Shown: positions 19,700 to 33,048 of the stretch, in pieces | Layout of the letters: every line of letters starts with the position of its first letter | How positions within the stretch are numbered: position 1 is the stretch's first letter | Source of the DNA: Ctena decussata | Lineage: Eukaryota > Mollusca > Bivalvia > Lucinida > Lucinidae | DNA length: 64,000 bases | Direction: 5' to 3' | Assembly: GCA_963989385.1 (NCBI GenBank) | Contig: OZ022508.1 | Location: 55,405,087 to 55,469,086, forward strand | The notes under the pieces: model-generated | Seen by the model: the letters and a program-made list of their open reading frames with translations, nothing else | What the model was told of the DNA's origin: nothing | Databases searched by the model: none | Made by a program: the position numbers and the translations under genes

Positions 19700-22600
19700 A
19701 CCCACAACCGTAATTTTGACAATGGATGGCGACAATGACCTATCTAAAGACTGAGCTGTCCAATTTTGAATTCCAAAACCGACCCCGGTCAATCTGGAGA
19801 TTGACCTGATTCCAAAGTTACCAACATGCTACACTGTTTGTGTGTATTAAACCGAAAGTGGAAATCGAAATTAGATCTAATCGAAAAAAGGAAGTTTTGA
19901 ATAGCTGCGTCTGTTTTCGATAAAATTTCTATTGTAAAATTACAAACAAGAGAAACATTTTGGATTAATATCTGACAGAGTGCTAGTGTTCACACAGTGC
20001 AGTACGACGGGAAAAAACAAAGCTTAAAGATTCATTCACCTCTGATATAATTAGCTAAATTTTGACATACGCGTTATTTGATCAATGAAATCTTGTGAAA
20101 TGTGGATCAATACTGAAATTACGCGAAAATTGGTTTATTTTACAATATAGCAATCCACATCAGATGGTCATAACCTGTGATTCACGTACATTTTGAACGC
20201 TTGAACTATTTATGTAAATTAAACTCTTCTATCTTCGAAAGAGTTGAACCCATTTGTCCTGACAGCAAACAGAAGGGTGAAGTCGGGTTAATTCGGACGG
20301 CAGGTAAATTCGGACAGTGATATTGTTTCCTATATATGTCAGTTGTTTGGAATTAAAAAATAATAATAACTGGGCAAACTGTGAAAATCCTGATGATACG
20401 GCTCATTCTGGCTTTTCACTGTTTGTAATGGTATGTCCGAATTTACCCGCTATCCGACGTTGTCCGACTCGACCCTATAGACCCTGAACAGAGTGCCGAT
20501 CTTCTGAGCCAGCTTTATATCTGTACCTGTATTCTTAACGCATTTAAGCATATAGTCTGGGTGGGTGCCGGGGAGGGGGGGGGGAGGGGGGGGGGAGGGG
20601 AATGCAAAAAGAAAAGTTACGCTAAACTTTTTTGGTACAAGCTGGCAACTCGTCTTTGTTTAAAAGAAAACTGGATTCTGAACAGGATCTGGGGACAGCC
20701 AGCTCGAAATAACTGAGTTACATAGAGCGTTAAAGTAAAACAAAATATGTCCTGTTTTGATTTTTTTCTTTTAGATTCAGTAAGCTTACATTTTACATGT
20801 TATGTAGGCACTTTGGCAAAGATAGTCGCGCAATGTTAAATGAATCTACCCCCTAGAATTAATTGTAGAATATTTTATGTGAATCTTTAACTTCCCTATA
20901 TACAAACTTTGTTTTGTAACGATTTGATGTAGAAATTATTAAGTTTAAGAAACACCACGGAAAAGAAATATTGGCACTGGGTGACTGGCAGGCATCGGAA
21001 AGCATCCAAAAATCATTTTATAATTAACTAAAGATTTTTTTGTATCCTGATCCAGCAATAGTAAGGTATACTACTCCATTAATGACATGAAATTAAAATA
21101 ACAAGTGTATAGACGCCATCAAGTAATGGGACCAAAAGTTTCCTCTATATGGTGGCTAAATACTTCTTAGCAAAATATTTTATATCATCGAGTGAAAAAA
21201 GTGGTGGCCATAGCAGACTGATTGTTGTTTTTCATTTATTTCAGTAGCCTTTCAGATGACAGGAGAAAGTAAACGTTGTATGAAATATACTTTAATCATA
21301 TTTCTGCTTATTTCCAATTATTTTATCACAAAAGAAGCCGAATGAAGCTTTAAAAATGTTCAGCCCACAGTCATAGTAACGTATACACAACTGAAAATAG
21401 ATGTGTGCATATGACCTTACTGAAAACGCGCTATCAAGGCACATCTTAGAAAGACTGCTCGATCTACTTTAAGATTAATTTATGTAGTAGTGGCAATATT
21501 AGCTGAAGAGAGAATCAAGCTTATTTCCCTAGAACTTAAACAAATTTCGTAGTTATCCCGTTGCTGTGATACCAACGCAACCCGTTTGCAAAGTCCATAT
21601 CAGTTTTATCACGTGTACAAATGTTATTGTTATGAAAAAGTTACACTAGAAAGCACATTTTTTAAGAATTTAGACAAAGAGTATTCCATTATGAACATGT
21701 TGCCAGGTTATATTTTAATTGTAACGTTACCCAACTAGAGCAAGACAGGCCAACATGCTTTATTAGCAGTGCCAATGTTACGAAATCTTCAATCAGAAAA
21801 CTTAAAATGCATACGTTTCTTCAGCATTTTAGCTAAACATTGTTTGCTGTTTATTTTTCAGCAATTATAGTTTGGTTAGCAGTAAGACTTCATAAATAAA
21901 AATAGTTTACGCAAGAAATAACTGCAACCAAATAGGATTATGTGTACCAAATGCAGTAGATAAACAGAAGTAACATAATACTAAATTACTCCTTGGCATA
22001 TATTTTTGCAGTATCAATATTATTTATTTATATTTTCACATATCAGGTGTGATTGAGGAATATTTTGCATAATACATAGATGTCACACACATTTGCTTTA
22101 TGGGTGGGATAAATACAGCCTAAATGCCTCTCTAATTAATGATTTTCTCCTTGGCAACCTTATAACCATATTTAGAAAAATGTTCTCATGTTTATATATT
22201 CAACCTGGGTTGTCTCCAAGTGAATAAAACATTTTATTTTTTATTTAAATTGTCTTTGCAGAAAGAATTAACATTTGATAAGATTGACTTTCAAATTGGC
22301 GAAACTGTGTGGATATTTAAACCTTTGTGGTAAACACTGAAAATGATATTAAAAATTGGCAACTATTCTTTTCACACTTCTACAAATGACAAGTTTGGAT
22401 ACAAAATAGCAAACTGCTTGTACCCAACCAAGTAGCTTATGAGACAACATGCTCTTGACCCAACATGATAAGCGTACTCATTTTGAAACAAGTATTCGCT
22501 AATAATTTGCCCCTCCCCCCCCCCCCCACGCCCGAAGTCTACTAGTGAAATCTTTTATCCTTATCAAATGAATATGTTCATTTGTCAGATAAGTGGGTGT
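19700..22600. other. AT-rich stretch without recognisable gene
   Basis: No frame above about 60 codons looks coding and no splice-supported exon is evident. Contains an inverted-repeat element (20270-20480) and G/C homopolymer tracts (20574-20600, 22508-22527). Confidence 0.6.
20270..20480. mobile_element. Small inverted-repeat element (AGTCGG...AAATTCGGACA ends)
   Basis: Left GGTGAAGTCGGGTTAATTCG with GGTAAATTCGGACA is mirrored on the right by TGTCCGAATTTACCCGC ... CCGACTCGACCC. About 210 bp, non-coding, imperfect arms; likely an old MITE. Confidence 0.55.
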
Positions 22601-22659
22601 CTGGTTTTTATTACTCATTTATCTGATGCAAATAGTGTAGACCCTTATCAGACGCCGCA

Positions 22660-22680
22660 TGTTGCGGCGTCTGATCTGGA
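22660..22680. repeat. Short GC-rich hairpin
   Basis: CAGACGCCGCATGTTGCGGCGTCTG is a near-perfect palindrome; the flanking word GTCTGATAAGGGTCTACAC recurs in altered form near 19272. It is a fragment of a dispersed repeat. Confidence 0.55.
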
Positions 22681-22949
22681 TCTGCCCTTGTCCACATGGA
22701 ACACTAGGCATAAATGAGTTAAAAGCTGAGACAACCCTGCTTGGCCTTGTCCCTTTTATGGGGCACAATGCGCAAATGGAACAAAAGCTGTCTAAACATG
22801 TTATTATAGAATAGTTGCAAAATTTGTAAAAACATAATACTATCGGTATTTGTTGTAACACGCGTTTTCCTTTATTGGGCAAATAATGCAAATCAAGATT
22901 AAATATCAACGCAAGTCCTTACAATGCATTTTGCCTCCTTCTAGACAGG

Positions 22950-23340
22950 CTCTAGTTTTGTTTGAATTTAGATAGTTCTTTATCATGCGACGGAAGTCTT
23001 ATCGTCCAACTAATGGTTTTGTTTTCTTTTTCCTTCATTTGATACTTGGTATGCAGGCATTGAGTCAAAGCATTATCATAAAGCAGCAAAAATGTGTGCC
23101 GAATTCCGAGAAAAAAAAACGTCAGTTGGGAAGCTACTTTTGTACATCGTATTTTCACCACATGGTGAAATCTATGATATAGAAAGTAGTCATTTTGGCT
23201 GCCAACTTACTTTTTTAACCTCAATGTTATTTATATTGTTTACAGCTGACCAATCACGGTTGCTTACAATGACGAAACCATTGTGGAAGGCTTGCAGCGA
23301 TACCTCACGATAAGATAATACACGAGCTTATACCGCTGGC
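22950..23340. mobile_element. Diverged member of the TTAA-flanked MITE family
   Basis: 23140-23330 aligns with the intact copies at 59467 and 61431: a GTACATCGTATTTTCACCA block, GTAGTCATTTTGGCTGCCAA, then CAGCTGACCAATCACGGTTG and GCTTGCAGCGATACCTCACG. The ends are too eroded to define. Confidence 0.5.
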
Positions 23341-23555
23341 AGAGTGACAGTCCGCTTCTATATACGTAACATTTTTCTGATCAATTAGCGGAGTATCCTG
23401 GGCTATTGAATGGCTTCGATATTATCCTAATACTTATTAGTAGAACTGGTTTTTGGGGCACAGGTTTATAATATATGAGAGGTTGTCGAAAAGTTTCGAT
23501 ACGCTGAGCATAACTTCATCATTGTTTCAGCTGCTGATCCGAAATCTTTACAAAT

Positions 23556-23791
23556 GAGCCGCGACACGAGAAAACCAACAATGTGGTTGTGCGCCGAGCG
23601 CAGACTCAGATCAGCCTGGGCATCCGCCAAGTTTGACCGGACTCTTCGTTAAGAGCTCAAATTGTAGCTAAGGGTCTAAGCTACCTCCATGCAGACAGCG
23701 AAGACTCTGATCAGACTGGGCGGATGCCCAGGCTGATCAGAGTCTGCACTGGGCGCACAACCACATTGTTGGTTTTGTCGTGTCGCGGCTC
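23556..23791. mobile_element. GAGCCGCGACACG-family palindromic MITE (copy b)
   Basis: 236 bp, arms of about 75 bp. It begins GAGCCGCGACACGAG and closes GTGTCGCGGCTC, flanked by AAAT on both sides, a clean 4-bp target duplication. Confidence 0.92.
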
Positions 23792-23859
23792 AAATATAAA
23801 ATACCATCTGGCAAATCAACTAAATTGTATTTGTGGTCAAGTGGTTTTGCCTCATATGT

Positions 23860-24420
23860 CTATAATTATTTTTCGGATTTGCATCACACTTGAAATAATG
23901 ATTTGGGCTGACATTTTCAATGATCTTAACTTAGTTGAAGCTCAGTTTAACCTTTCAGTATTTCATGGTCCATCAGTTTAACCTCATATTTCCGACACTA
24001 TTTTATGTATTTGCATTATACTTGGGTTAATGATTTGGGCTGTTACTTTGAGTGACCTTATACTAATTGTAGGTCATGATGACGTATGTTTGGTGGTCCA
24101 GTGATTGTTGCCAACATTGAAAAACTATTTCATCGATTTGCATTATAGTTGGGTTCATGGCTTGGGATTATACTTTGAGTGATCCCAAACTTATTTTAGG
24201 TCATTGTGTTTAATATTTCTTAGTCCAGTGATTTTAGTTAGTATCTCTAACACTATTTTCTGGATTTACATCGTATTTGGGTTAATGTGACCTTTACTTC
24301 ATGGTCCTGTGATTTAGCCAACATCCCTATAACTATTTCATTGACATGTATTATACTTAGTATAAGGGTACAGTCGGAAACAATGATTTACCTCATGTCA
24401 CTTCAAGGTCATTTTGACCT
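23860..24420. repeat. Degenerate tandem repeat, about 130-bp period
   Basis: About four units, each with a TTTGCATTATACTTGGGTTA-like segment, TTTGGGCT, TTTGAGTGA-CTTA, TAGGTCAT and a GGTCCAGTGAT-like word. Old and strongly diverged. Confidence 0.7.
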
Positions 24421-26020
24421 ACATTTCACACTTCACTGATATTTTCTTATCTCTGGCAATACTTTAGAGCTTTGAATTATTCTAAGGACGACTGTTTATT
24501 TTGACACTGCAGTCGGTCTTATTCACTTGACCCGTATTGTCTATATTAAACTTGCGCTTGTAAAAGTATAGCTCACGTAAGTCGCGCTGTATTGTCTTCT
24601 GACAATACATATTTGTGTTGTTGTCTTGTTTGTTCACTTCATCATGTTCATAATTGCAAAAAGTGTATATGCGTAGGTTTTAGCACTAATGTTTGCAGGA
24701 TATACAGGTATGTAAAGAAAGCGCTAAATTATTTGTGCGGCAGCCCATGAAAAAGTACCTATACTGAGTCCGAACAGAGATGACTCAGATCTCCTGTGCA
24801 GTCCGATCAGAGCTTTCCGCGTACCAGCATGCAATATATGAGTACTGCATATTCCAGAAAAGTAAAAAAAAAAACGAATATACAGCATGTACTATTCCCT
24901 TTTTGTGCATGGCCCGAAGGCCCACTATGTATCAGTTTCCTTCCAAGAAGTCTGTATATGTATGGCCAAATGACATAACGTATTCTATTTCCATGAAAAT
25001 GATTGTTACCTCCTACATATGTGAACAGAAATGGGTCATGAAAAACAACCCACTCGCATATGAAGCGACAATCAAATATATTATCTGAATGAAAGGCTTT
25101 TAGATGTAAGTCAAGGTTAGACGGTTTAAGGAAATAATACTTTTATTTAAGGGACGCGCAGGTAAAGAATCCTCTTTGTATTTGCCGGCAACAGAGATTC
25201 AGACCAGCATACACGCTGTCTGTTCAGAGCCTCTGTCGCTCGCACATACAATGTAATTACGCGAAAAATGCAGGAACAAAATGAGGCTCAAATAAGAGCA
25301 TATGGCTGCACTGACTGATTTAAATCTTGCTGTCCCAAATTCGTTAAGTAAACTTTTTTGTGTGTCGCTTCCCTTCTTTTTATTGTCATTGAAATGTATA
25401 CCTCACTCAGCTGTTTTTAGTAGTAACAAAACAAACATCAACTACGTCATACGATCACCTTACGTCTTAAAAGATCCCAATCAATGTGTGAAAAAGATAG
25501 GGAGATAATATAGTGACTGATCCTGATAACAATATGACTGTCATAGCTTACAAACAAGTAATGATACATGTTTCTATGCATCGCCTCATGGAGGCATAAA
25601 AGTATTAATGATTATTTGTTATATACTTATTTAATTTTATTGTTTCTTCTTTTATTTTATTTATTCATAGTTTTAATTTTCATTTATTTTATTATTTCTC
25701 TGTTTTGGAATTGATTGCGAATAGCCGCAAATTTAGGGCGATTCGCGTACGATTCTTAGTTATACAGTCAACGACCAAAAGTAATTCCACAAAAGAAATT
25801 TAACCCAAAAAAATCAGTGCATTTTCATATTTACTGGAAATTATATTCTGGCACTTAAGTAACAGTTCTTCACTTTTCCCAGCATAAACATAACCTTTGA
25901 CCTCAAATACCAATAATTAACTTGGAATTAACGGGTATATGTGTTTGTTTACTTGCACGGTTTGGAAGCTGGGCTTGGGAAAGTATAGGACTGGTTAAAC
26001 GGATTGCAATTATTTTGATG
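24420..26020. other. No gene recognised
   Basis: AT-rich sequence. The longest frame (102 codons, 24780-25088) has no recognisable domain and no splice support. Low-complexity T-rich block at 25600-25700. Confidence 0.5.
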
Positions 26021-26027
26021 CTGGGTG

Positions 26028-26135
26028 AGTGAGTGAACTCGGGTTTAACGTCCCACCAAAAACGAGGTCATACGGAGATGGGACCTCGGTTTAAAGTCTC
26101 ATCCGAAAGATTGAAGAAACGGGAGATCGATCTCC
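26028..26135 (-). repeat. SINE fragment (GTGAGTGAGTGAACTCGGGT family), copy 1
   Basis: GGTGAGTGAGTGAACTCGGG, TTTAAC and TTTAAAGTCTCATCCGAAAG match the reverse complement of the SINE at 38430-38605. The tRNA-like head is lost. Confidence 0.65.
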
Positions 26136-27057
26136 TATTTTGATGCTGGTAGAAAGCTAAACGAACAGCGCATGCACAATGTTTGTTTTATTCCAGTCGT
26201 TCAACATATACCACATTACGTTAACTTTTGGTCCATTTTGTCGCGCGTCGCCATTAATGTTAATGGAAACTGGTTGATTTCAAAATTTGCGCCAAGTTTG
26301 ACGAGAAGTATCTTAATACTGAGGGGTCAGAATTTTGTTCTGCTTTACAGTTTTTATTGCGTTGTTCATTTAGCATTTCAATTACAGTAATAATTGTACA
26401 CTTGGCCTAGGAGAACTACCAATATTAATCTTGTAAACATTTAATGCATTAAAGTCTATGTGAAAATATTTTGGTGGAATTTCTTTTGACCCTTGTCTGT
26501 ACATTGGTAGATGAGATGCATTCGAAGTATTCTAAACACCTCTACGCAGCGCTGTAGGCCCATTATAACATTTTCCAGCATGTGAAATTAAATTGGTACA
26601 CTTTCAAGGGAAGCAACTCATTTTTTTGTTTTGTCTCGCTGCTCAACAGGGTAATTTTTTAAAAGTGTACTCCCTCATATTCCGTTACGAAATAATCACA
26701 AAATTATGAAACTGGTTAGTTGTCTGCAACACAATTAAGACTTGTACAAAAATCTTCTGCGAAAACATCTTTGGTACGGAGGCAGAGACGATATATCAGT
26801 ACAAGCCTTCTTGAATATTCACGAATATTCTGTCGTCATAAACTAATCTCCAACGTGGCGATATAAGGCGTTCCTGTAAGCATGTTTTGAATTGGTTGGG
26901 TAAATAACTTAACAATAGCATTATCCTCTAATCCGTGCACGTGATTCATTTTCAGCCAATAACTGTCTGATGTCGATTAAAGAAAGTGATTAAAATTATT
27001 CATGATATAACTTTACCCTGATTAACTATGATTGCTCGGCGTATCCAGTCTTCATTT

Positions 27058-27075
27058 GGGGGGGGGGGGGGGGCG
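27058..27075. repeat. Poly-G tract
   Basis: About 17 G residues. The flanking region 26136-27527 shows no gene. Confidence 0.9.
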
Positions 27076-27527
27076 GTCCCCCATTCCCGCCAATTTATTT
27101 ATTTTATTAAATTTTCCTACTTCCAGTGACCATCACGAATTATAAATCTGGCAGATAAAAGTTCTTTTACTGGCGACCATTATCATGCTTAAGATATAAT
27201 CAATCGTGAGAAATTTAAAAATGTAATAGAAACACTGAGGGAGTATATCTTTAAAGCAAAAATATGCACCTCTAGACTAGCCCTGTTCTTTGAAAGGGCT
27301 ACACTGCCCAGCAAGGTAAACAGGAAAAACACAAAAGTTTGTTCCTTTTGTAATAATGACAGGAAAGACATGGCAGTTTACTAAGACACCGCAAGATATG
27401 ATAGGGGAGATAAAAAAAACAACCCTCTCTCGCACCAACCGCAAGTACAGTAGGCCCTCGTCCTACTATTATCCAAATTAGAAGGACACCCGGCACTGAA
27501 AGTTACCCATCACCATAGCAATCATTT

Positions 27528-27620
27528 TTAGCGCGCCTGAACGAAGTTCAGGAAGAGCTATTGCACTACTCCCGGCGTCGGCGTCGGCGTTAGCAAAATG
27601 TTAAAGTTTTACGTTAAAGT
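27528..27620. mobile_element. Helitron-like terminal fragment
   Basis: A hairpin CCTGAACGAAGTTCAGG is followed by TATTGCACTACTCCCGGCGT and repeated CGTCGG. Stem plus CGAAG loop resembles the hairpin ends at 1461-1491 and about 61088-61106. Identification as a non-autonomous Helitron end is by resemblance only. Confidence 0.4.
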
Positions 27621-28149
27621 TTTTATGTGATGGGCAAGGCGCTGTCAGGCGAGCTATCCTGTCCCTGTGACAGGTCTTGTTTTATTATTTTTCAGTGTCA
27701 CGTGGAAAAGACGATATCTGTTTCGATTCGGACCAGATTGCTCTGCAATAACTGAATAAGGTAATCCGAAGCGAACCCACTTGTCTGTTCAGACTATACC
27801 ATTTTCAATTCGGTGCAAGTTACTTCGCAGTAAAGTAAATGCAGCCTGCTCAAATGTTAACATGACCTAAACATGCCCGAGGTCAGTACAAAAATAAATT
27901 TTAATGCGGATTCGCTTTGGTTTGCTGTTTAGACACGACTTTTAATCCGAAGTAAACGTTAATTCGGATTCGATCCAAGGAACTCTGAAGGATTAGTTTA
28001 CTCCGAATTAGTTTTTAATTCGAATGAGATTTGCTAGTTTAAACAGTTAATTCGAAGCAAATTTGGATTCGATTTGGATTAAAACGCTAGTCTAAATAGA
28101 GTATTTGATGGTATAGAAAATTCACGCAGGCTCACTCAAAGGCAAGGAT

Positions 28150-28312
28150 AATGGCTAATTTGTGGCCTTGGTTGTGGAGAAAACTGGAGTACCTGAAGAA
28201 TACACCAACCGTTAGTGGTGACACTGTCCTTCTATACGCTACTGTCAGGGATCGAACATGTGACTACAGAGGTGAGAGACGAGTGCGCTGACCACTGAGC
28301 TATAGAGGCCAC
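28150..28312 (-). repeat. tRNA-derived SINE head
   Basis: On the - strand, GGCCTCTATAGCTCAGTGGT begins a tRNA-like 5' half with a box A (TAGCTCAGTGG). A box B-like ATGTTCGATCCC follows about 50 nt later. The 7-bp acceptor stem does not close, so it is a SINE head rather than a tRNA gene. Confidence 0.72.
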
Positions 28313-28828
28313 TTGAAATAGTCTGGTATTGGCTATGAAACTCTTAAATTTTATAAAAAAAAAAAATATGCCAGTACTCTTCTGTGTGTACATTCAACTC
28401 AATATAATAGTCTGGGTCCAAATGTCACTGGTCAGTTTAATTCTTAGCGTGTGCCCGGATTTGTCCGTGCTGGCCCAGATAAGTTGTGACTAAATCCGTG
28501 CTGGCGAAGATAAATGTGACTAAATCGAGGGTCATTTTGCCTTTTATTTCTTTATTAATTTTTGCATTTATGACTTCAAATTGGCCAGAACAGAACGTGA
28601 AAGGTCAAAGTACCATTTTGGAACCTTGGCAGCATGGACAAATAGGAAGTGTCTCCGGGTACGGACCGTATCCCTAGACCCTGGGTCTCCAGGTACGGAA
28701 CCGTACCCCAAGACTACGGGTCTCCAGGTACGGAACCGTACCTTGAGACAGTCCTATGAAGATTGGCTCCGGGTACGACAGTAAGTTTTCAATACTATGC
28801 ATTAAGTAGTTTTACCCATCCATTTAAT

Positions 28829-31800
28829 AGAGTTTAGAGTTTAGAGTTTATTTACTTTTCAAATTCCAGAAGGCTATAAAGCCCATGAGGACATAACATA
28901 TCATACATATGATGGCATAAGTGTTGTAAAGTACATTAACTATTTACGCAAATAAATAACCATGCGTAATGTATTACATTTTTTATTTATCATACCGATA
29001 TTACCAACTGATGCCAATAGGTGACATGCATAATATGTAACACAATATGATACCAGTTGATATCTCAGTATGAAGGACACTTCAGCATCGACAATCACGG
29101 AGAAGGTGTGGAAATGTAATACATATCATCTTTTATAGACAAAATGCATTCTAAATCAGACATCAAAACAGAATATATACCAATGTTCAGCATGAGATCC
29201 ACATTGACATACAAACTATATCTTACTCTGAAATTTAAACTAAAATGCAAATCTAAATTTATGATAAGGCTATTTTGCTTGCCATATCATCAAAATATAA
29301 TAAATAATACAAAAAGCTCCATATACATATGTGAGTGTGACCATCCGACTTTTCTCTTTATATCTGACAAGATCTCAAAATCCATATAGCTGAGGCTTGC
29401 ATGTGAGGTACATGTGGCGGAACCAATGTCCAAACACCATGACCCCACATGCAAGTCTCCAAACTGCACGTTTGATAGCCAAATACACAACATTTATCAT
29501 ACATCTGTTACTAAAATTAATTCATTTCAAACAATCCATGCAAAATCTGCCTTAATTCACTAAACTAGTCTCTATACTAGAATCAGTTTTTATATTTTCA
29601 AACAGCATTTAGGTACCCGTACAACAACACGTATTTGATGTAATATTAAAAGGAAATCAGATACAACTTGGGTGCGACGGACCCCTGACTGGAAACAGTA
29701 ACCAGGCATCAAGACCCTTTTTGCAAGTTTCAAAAAATCTATACACTGAAATTCCCAGTGAGAGCGATACAGAGGATCGACATGCAAGTGATCGGGAGGG
29801 TTTCCCACCCACTGGCAGCCGGCCCTCCGCAAGGCTGTCACAAGAACTATTTATCTGATTAGCATTTTGGAACATATGTACAAAAATTTATGAATATACT
29901 AACTTATCAGGGAAAGAGATGCTAAAGGCCAACATGCGAGTGATTGGGGCAGTCCCTACCAACAAGCAGTCGGTCGTCTGAAAACTATAACATGGGAGGT
30001 AACCACATACTCAGAAAATTGAGATTTATATTGAATACTCCGCGAGAGAGACACAAAGGACCGACATGCAAGTAACTGGGCTAGCAGTCGGTCCAATGTA
30101 TATCTCTCACGAGAAAATCACAATTTTCCTCTGTACGATAACAGCAGTCCACAAAGTTTTCATCACTATACAACTGTGAAAATTAATTTTTAGGACACTG
30201 ACTATGCGATGTAGTGGCTATTATTGTCAAGTTATTGACCTTTGTATAACAACTCAGTTCGTAATTTAAATGCTTGAAAAATGAAAGAACATAGCTTACG
30301 AATACAGCCTGTGTTTGTTGAATTTAATAGCTCTATAAACTTGAACATACTAGGGTTTTTCCAATAATATTTTGAGATAAACTTATTTCTTAATTCTGAA
30401 TATAATGAGCACTCTAAAACAAAATGATATTCATCTTCAAGTTTATGACAGACAACACATTTCCTTTCATCAAAGGGAACAGCATTTGGTTTAACCCACC
30501 TACCCGACTCTACCTCAAGACGATGCGATGACATCCGCAGTCTACTAAACGCTTGGCTAAATTTACTGACGTTAACTTTATCTAAATAGGGTTGTAATTG
30601 AAATACAGAAAAACGACTTATAAAAATTAGCTCTAGATGACTCTCTTAACCTAGCATTCCAATTCTGTATAAATGTATATGTTATTCTCTGTTTAAATAA
30701 TGATATAAATTTTCTATAGTCCCCAACCCCTTGCTGAATCCAAACCTCATAAAACCCCAGTGACATCAACAAATGACGGAAAAGAGAAGCCCAGTTAACT
30801 GTATTAGGTACTGTCTCAATGTCCTTAAGCATTAAATCATACACCATTTTAATATACTTACCACCTCCTGACAACAAAATCTTAAACCAGTACTTAATTA
30901 TTGACAGATAACGTTTTGTTAAACAATTTGTTCTTCCAAGCTCCCCATAAACAAAATCATTCTGTGTTGTTTTCTTAACCCCTAAAAGACGCTTGCAGAA
31001 CTGTAAATGTACCCTTTCTATAGCATTAGCTTGTATAAATCCCCAAACTTCACACCCATGATTTAAAATAGGACTTATCAATTTATCAAATAGTTCCAAT
31101 TTAAGTATTGGCGTTAAGAAAGTAAACTTATATAAGTATTTCTTCATTTTAAAAATGGCTTTTTGTGATTGTCCTGCAAGAGTCGTTTGAGCTTCTGCAA
31201 AGGATCCCCCAGTTGTGAATACAATACCGAGATAATTAAACTTTTTAACTATTTCTAAAGACTCCCCATCATAATAAAATGATAAATTTCTGGGCAACAT
31301 ACCCCCTTTTCTGAATATCATTATTTTAGTTTTTGAAATATTTATCTTTAACTTCCATCTTTTACAATAATCTGACATAAGATCTAATCCGTCCTGAAGT
31401 TCACTGGCACTATTTGCAAACAAAACGATATCATCTGCATACAGTAGCATAAACATTTTAAACATATTTACATCCAATCCGTCTAGCCCTGCCAAAATAA
31501 ACTGCTCCTCTATATCATTTAAAAACAAAGAAAATAACAGTGGGGACAGACATTTCCCCTGTCTGACGCCAAGAATACAGCTAAACTCATTTCCTAATTT
31601 ATTACAATATTTAACCCTTGATTTGACTGAAAAATACATCGACTTAATAATATTCAAGATTTTCCCTCTTATACCTATCTTAATCTATTTATACCAAAGG
31701 TTTTCACGGACAACATAATCGAAAGCTTTAGTAAAGTCAATGAATGCGCAATACAGTATTTTACCATGATTAAGAATATGCGAAATTACTCCGTGTAATA

Positions 31801-32248
31801 CAAAAATATCATCAACCGTCCCCATATTTGCTCTAAATCCTGCTTGCGCTTCTATAAGAACAAAATATTTTTCTGCCCATTCTGACAATCTATTATTAAT
31901 CACCCTTGAGAACAGTTTTCCCAAAGCACTAAGTAATGTAATACCAAGATAGTTTTCAACATTGTTTAAACTACCTTTCTTATGCAATGGGATAATAAAT
32001 CCTTCCGACCACTCCTCGGGAAACACGCCAATTTCAAATATTTTGTTAAAAAGATTCCACAATATTGGTACTAGTATGTGCTGTCCGTGTATGAAAAATT
32101 CGTTAATAAGTTTATCGGCCCCCCCCCCCCCCCCCCAGCCTTATTCGATTTAAGTTGTTTAATTCACTTAATAATTTCATTTTGTGAAAAATTTGTATTT
32201 AATTCTGCAAACATTATAGAGAACTCATTATTGATATTAATTATTATT
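28829..32248 (-). mobile_element. 5'-truncated LINE family A, nested in the Mutator-like element
   Basis: The 3' end carries an (AGAGTTT)n tail (28829-28850), a 1.4-kb 3' UTR sharing segments with the LINE at 10299-16253, and a broken ORF2. It stops at about 32248 inside the RT domain, the usual 5' truncation of target-primed reverse transcription. Mutator-like sequence resumes on both sides in register. Confidence 0.8.
30232..32210 (-). pseudogene. LINE ORF2 remnant (RT to zinc knuckle)
   Basis: Homologous to residues about 510-1165 of the intact ORF2. The RT motifs DFTKAFDYV, GVRQGKCLSP and YADDIVLFA are readable, as is the C-terminal C-x2-C-x7-H-x4-C knuckle (CVVCHKLEDEYHFVLEC). Breaks: a TGA near 32165, a 20-base C tract (32119-32138 region) expanded within glycine codons, an in-frame TAG at 31685-31687, and a frameshift near 30600 before SSHRLEVESGRW. 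The endonuclease and ORF1 are absent. It cannot make an active enzyme. Confidence 0.85.
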
Positions 32249-33048
32249 AATATATAGTTAACCCATCAATAAAATTACTCCTTGTAAAAATTTCATTAAG
32301 TCGCCATCTTGCAAGGGAAAATGATTACTGATAACGTGGCCAAAACAACGTGTTTATTTTGCATAAAAAAATAACATGACGTTTTCGCGCTCACACCAAT
32401 AATTGTTGTTTTTCACACCTGTTTTGTCCAAATTAATAATAAAATTTAACAGTGAGTAACAATTTTTATTCAATGGACGGACGAACGGCGCCCCGGTACT
32501 GCGGCTATGGATACGTTCCGCTGAGGTGCAATTAAATCAATTATTAGTGATTATTATTTTGAAGTGGTGAGGGGAATTTACAAAGACGCTCGTAATTACC
32601 GCAAATCCCTTCAAGTTGTGTTTTAGGGACTGTTATTTTGTCAGTGCATATACATGAAGTCAGACGGTACATTTTCAGTGGCATTTAAAAAAAATCAAGA
32701 GCAAGATACTCATGATAAATCTGGGCTGAGTTTTTATAATTTGATGCGAGTTGACTTTTGGCAAGCTTATGATATGGGACAAGTTGTCCTGGTCCGAGCT
32801 TTTTGTGGGGCGAGTTGTCTTTGGTCCGAGTGGTCTTGATTCCGTCAATGCGATCTGTTGAAATGATAATACTTTCATAAGCACACAATTAGATATATAT
32901 TATAATGAATACTCAATGTCATTTCGATTGAGATGTGCAACAACACTTGGAGAACTTTACTTGGCGCACATGACTTAATTTGTTTAACCGTGTGACGAAA
33001 GGCATATTCAAGAACGCTGCATGCGTTTTGTAGGCGTCTGTCTTTGTA

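Noticed and set aside
2443..22222. 73-codon frame at 2222-2443 and similar frames in the 146-bp array
   Set aside because: The peptide repeats with the satellite unit and is interrupted differently in each unit. (The interval meant is 2222-2443.)
28150..28312. tRNA gene on the - strand
   Set aside because: Box A and box B are present but the acceptor stem does not pair; it is a SINE head.
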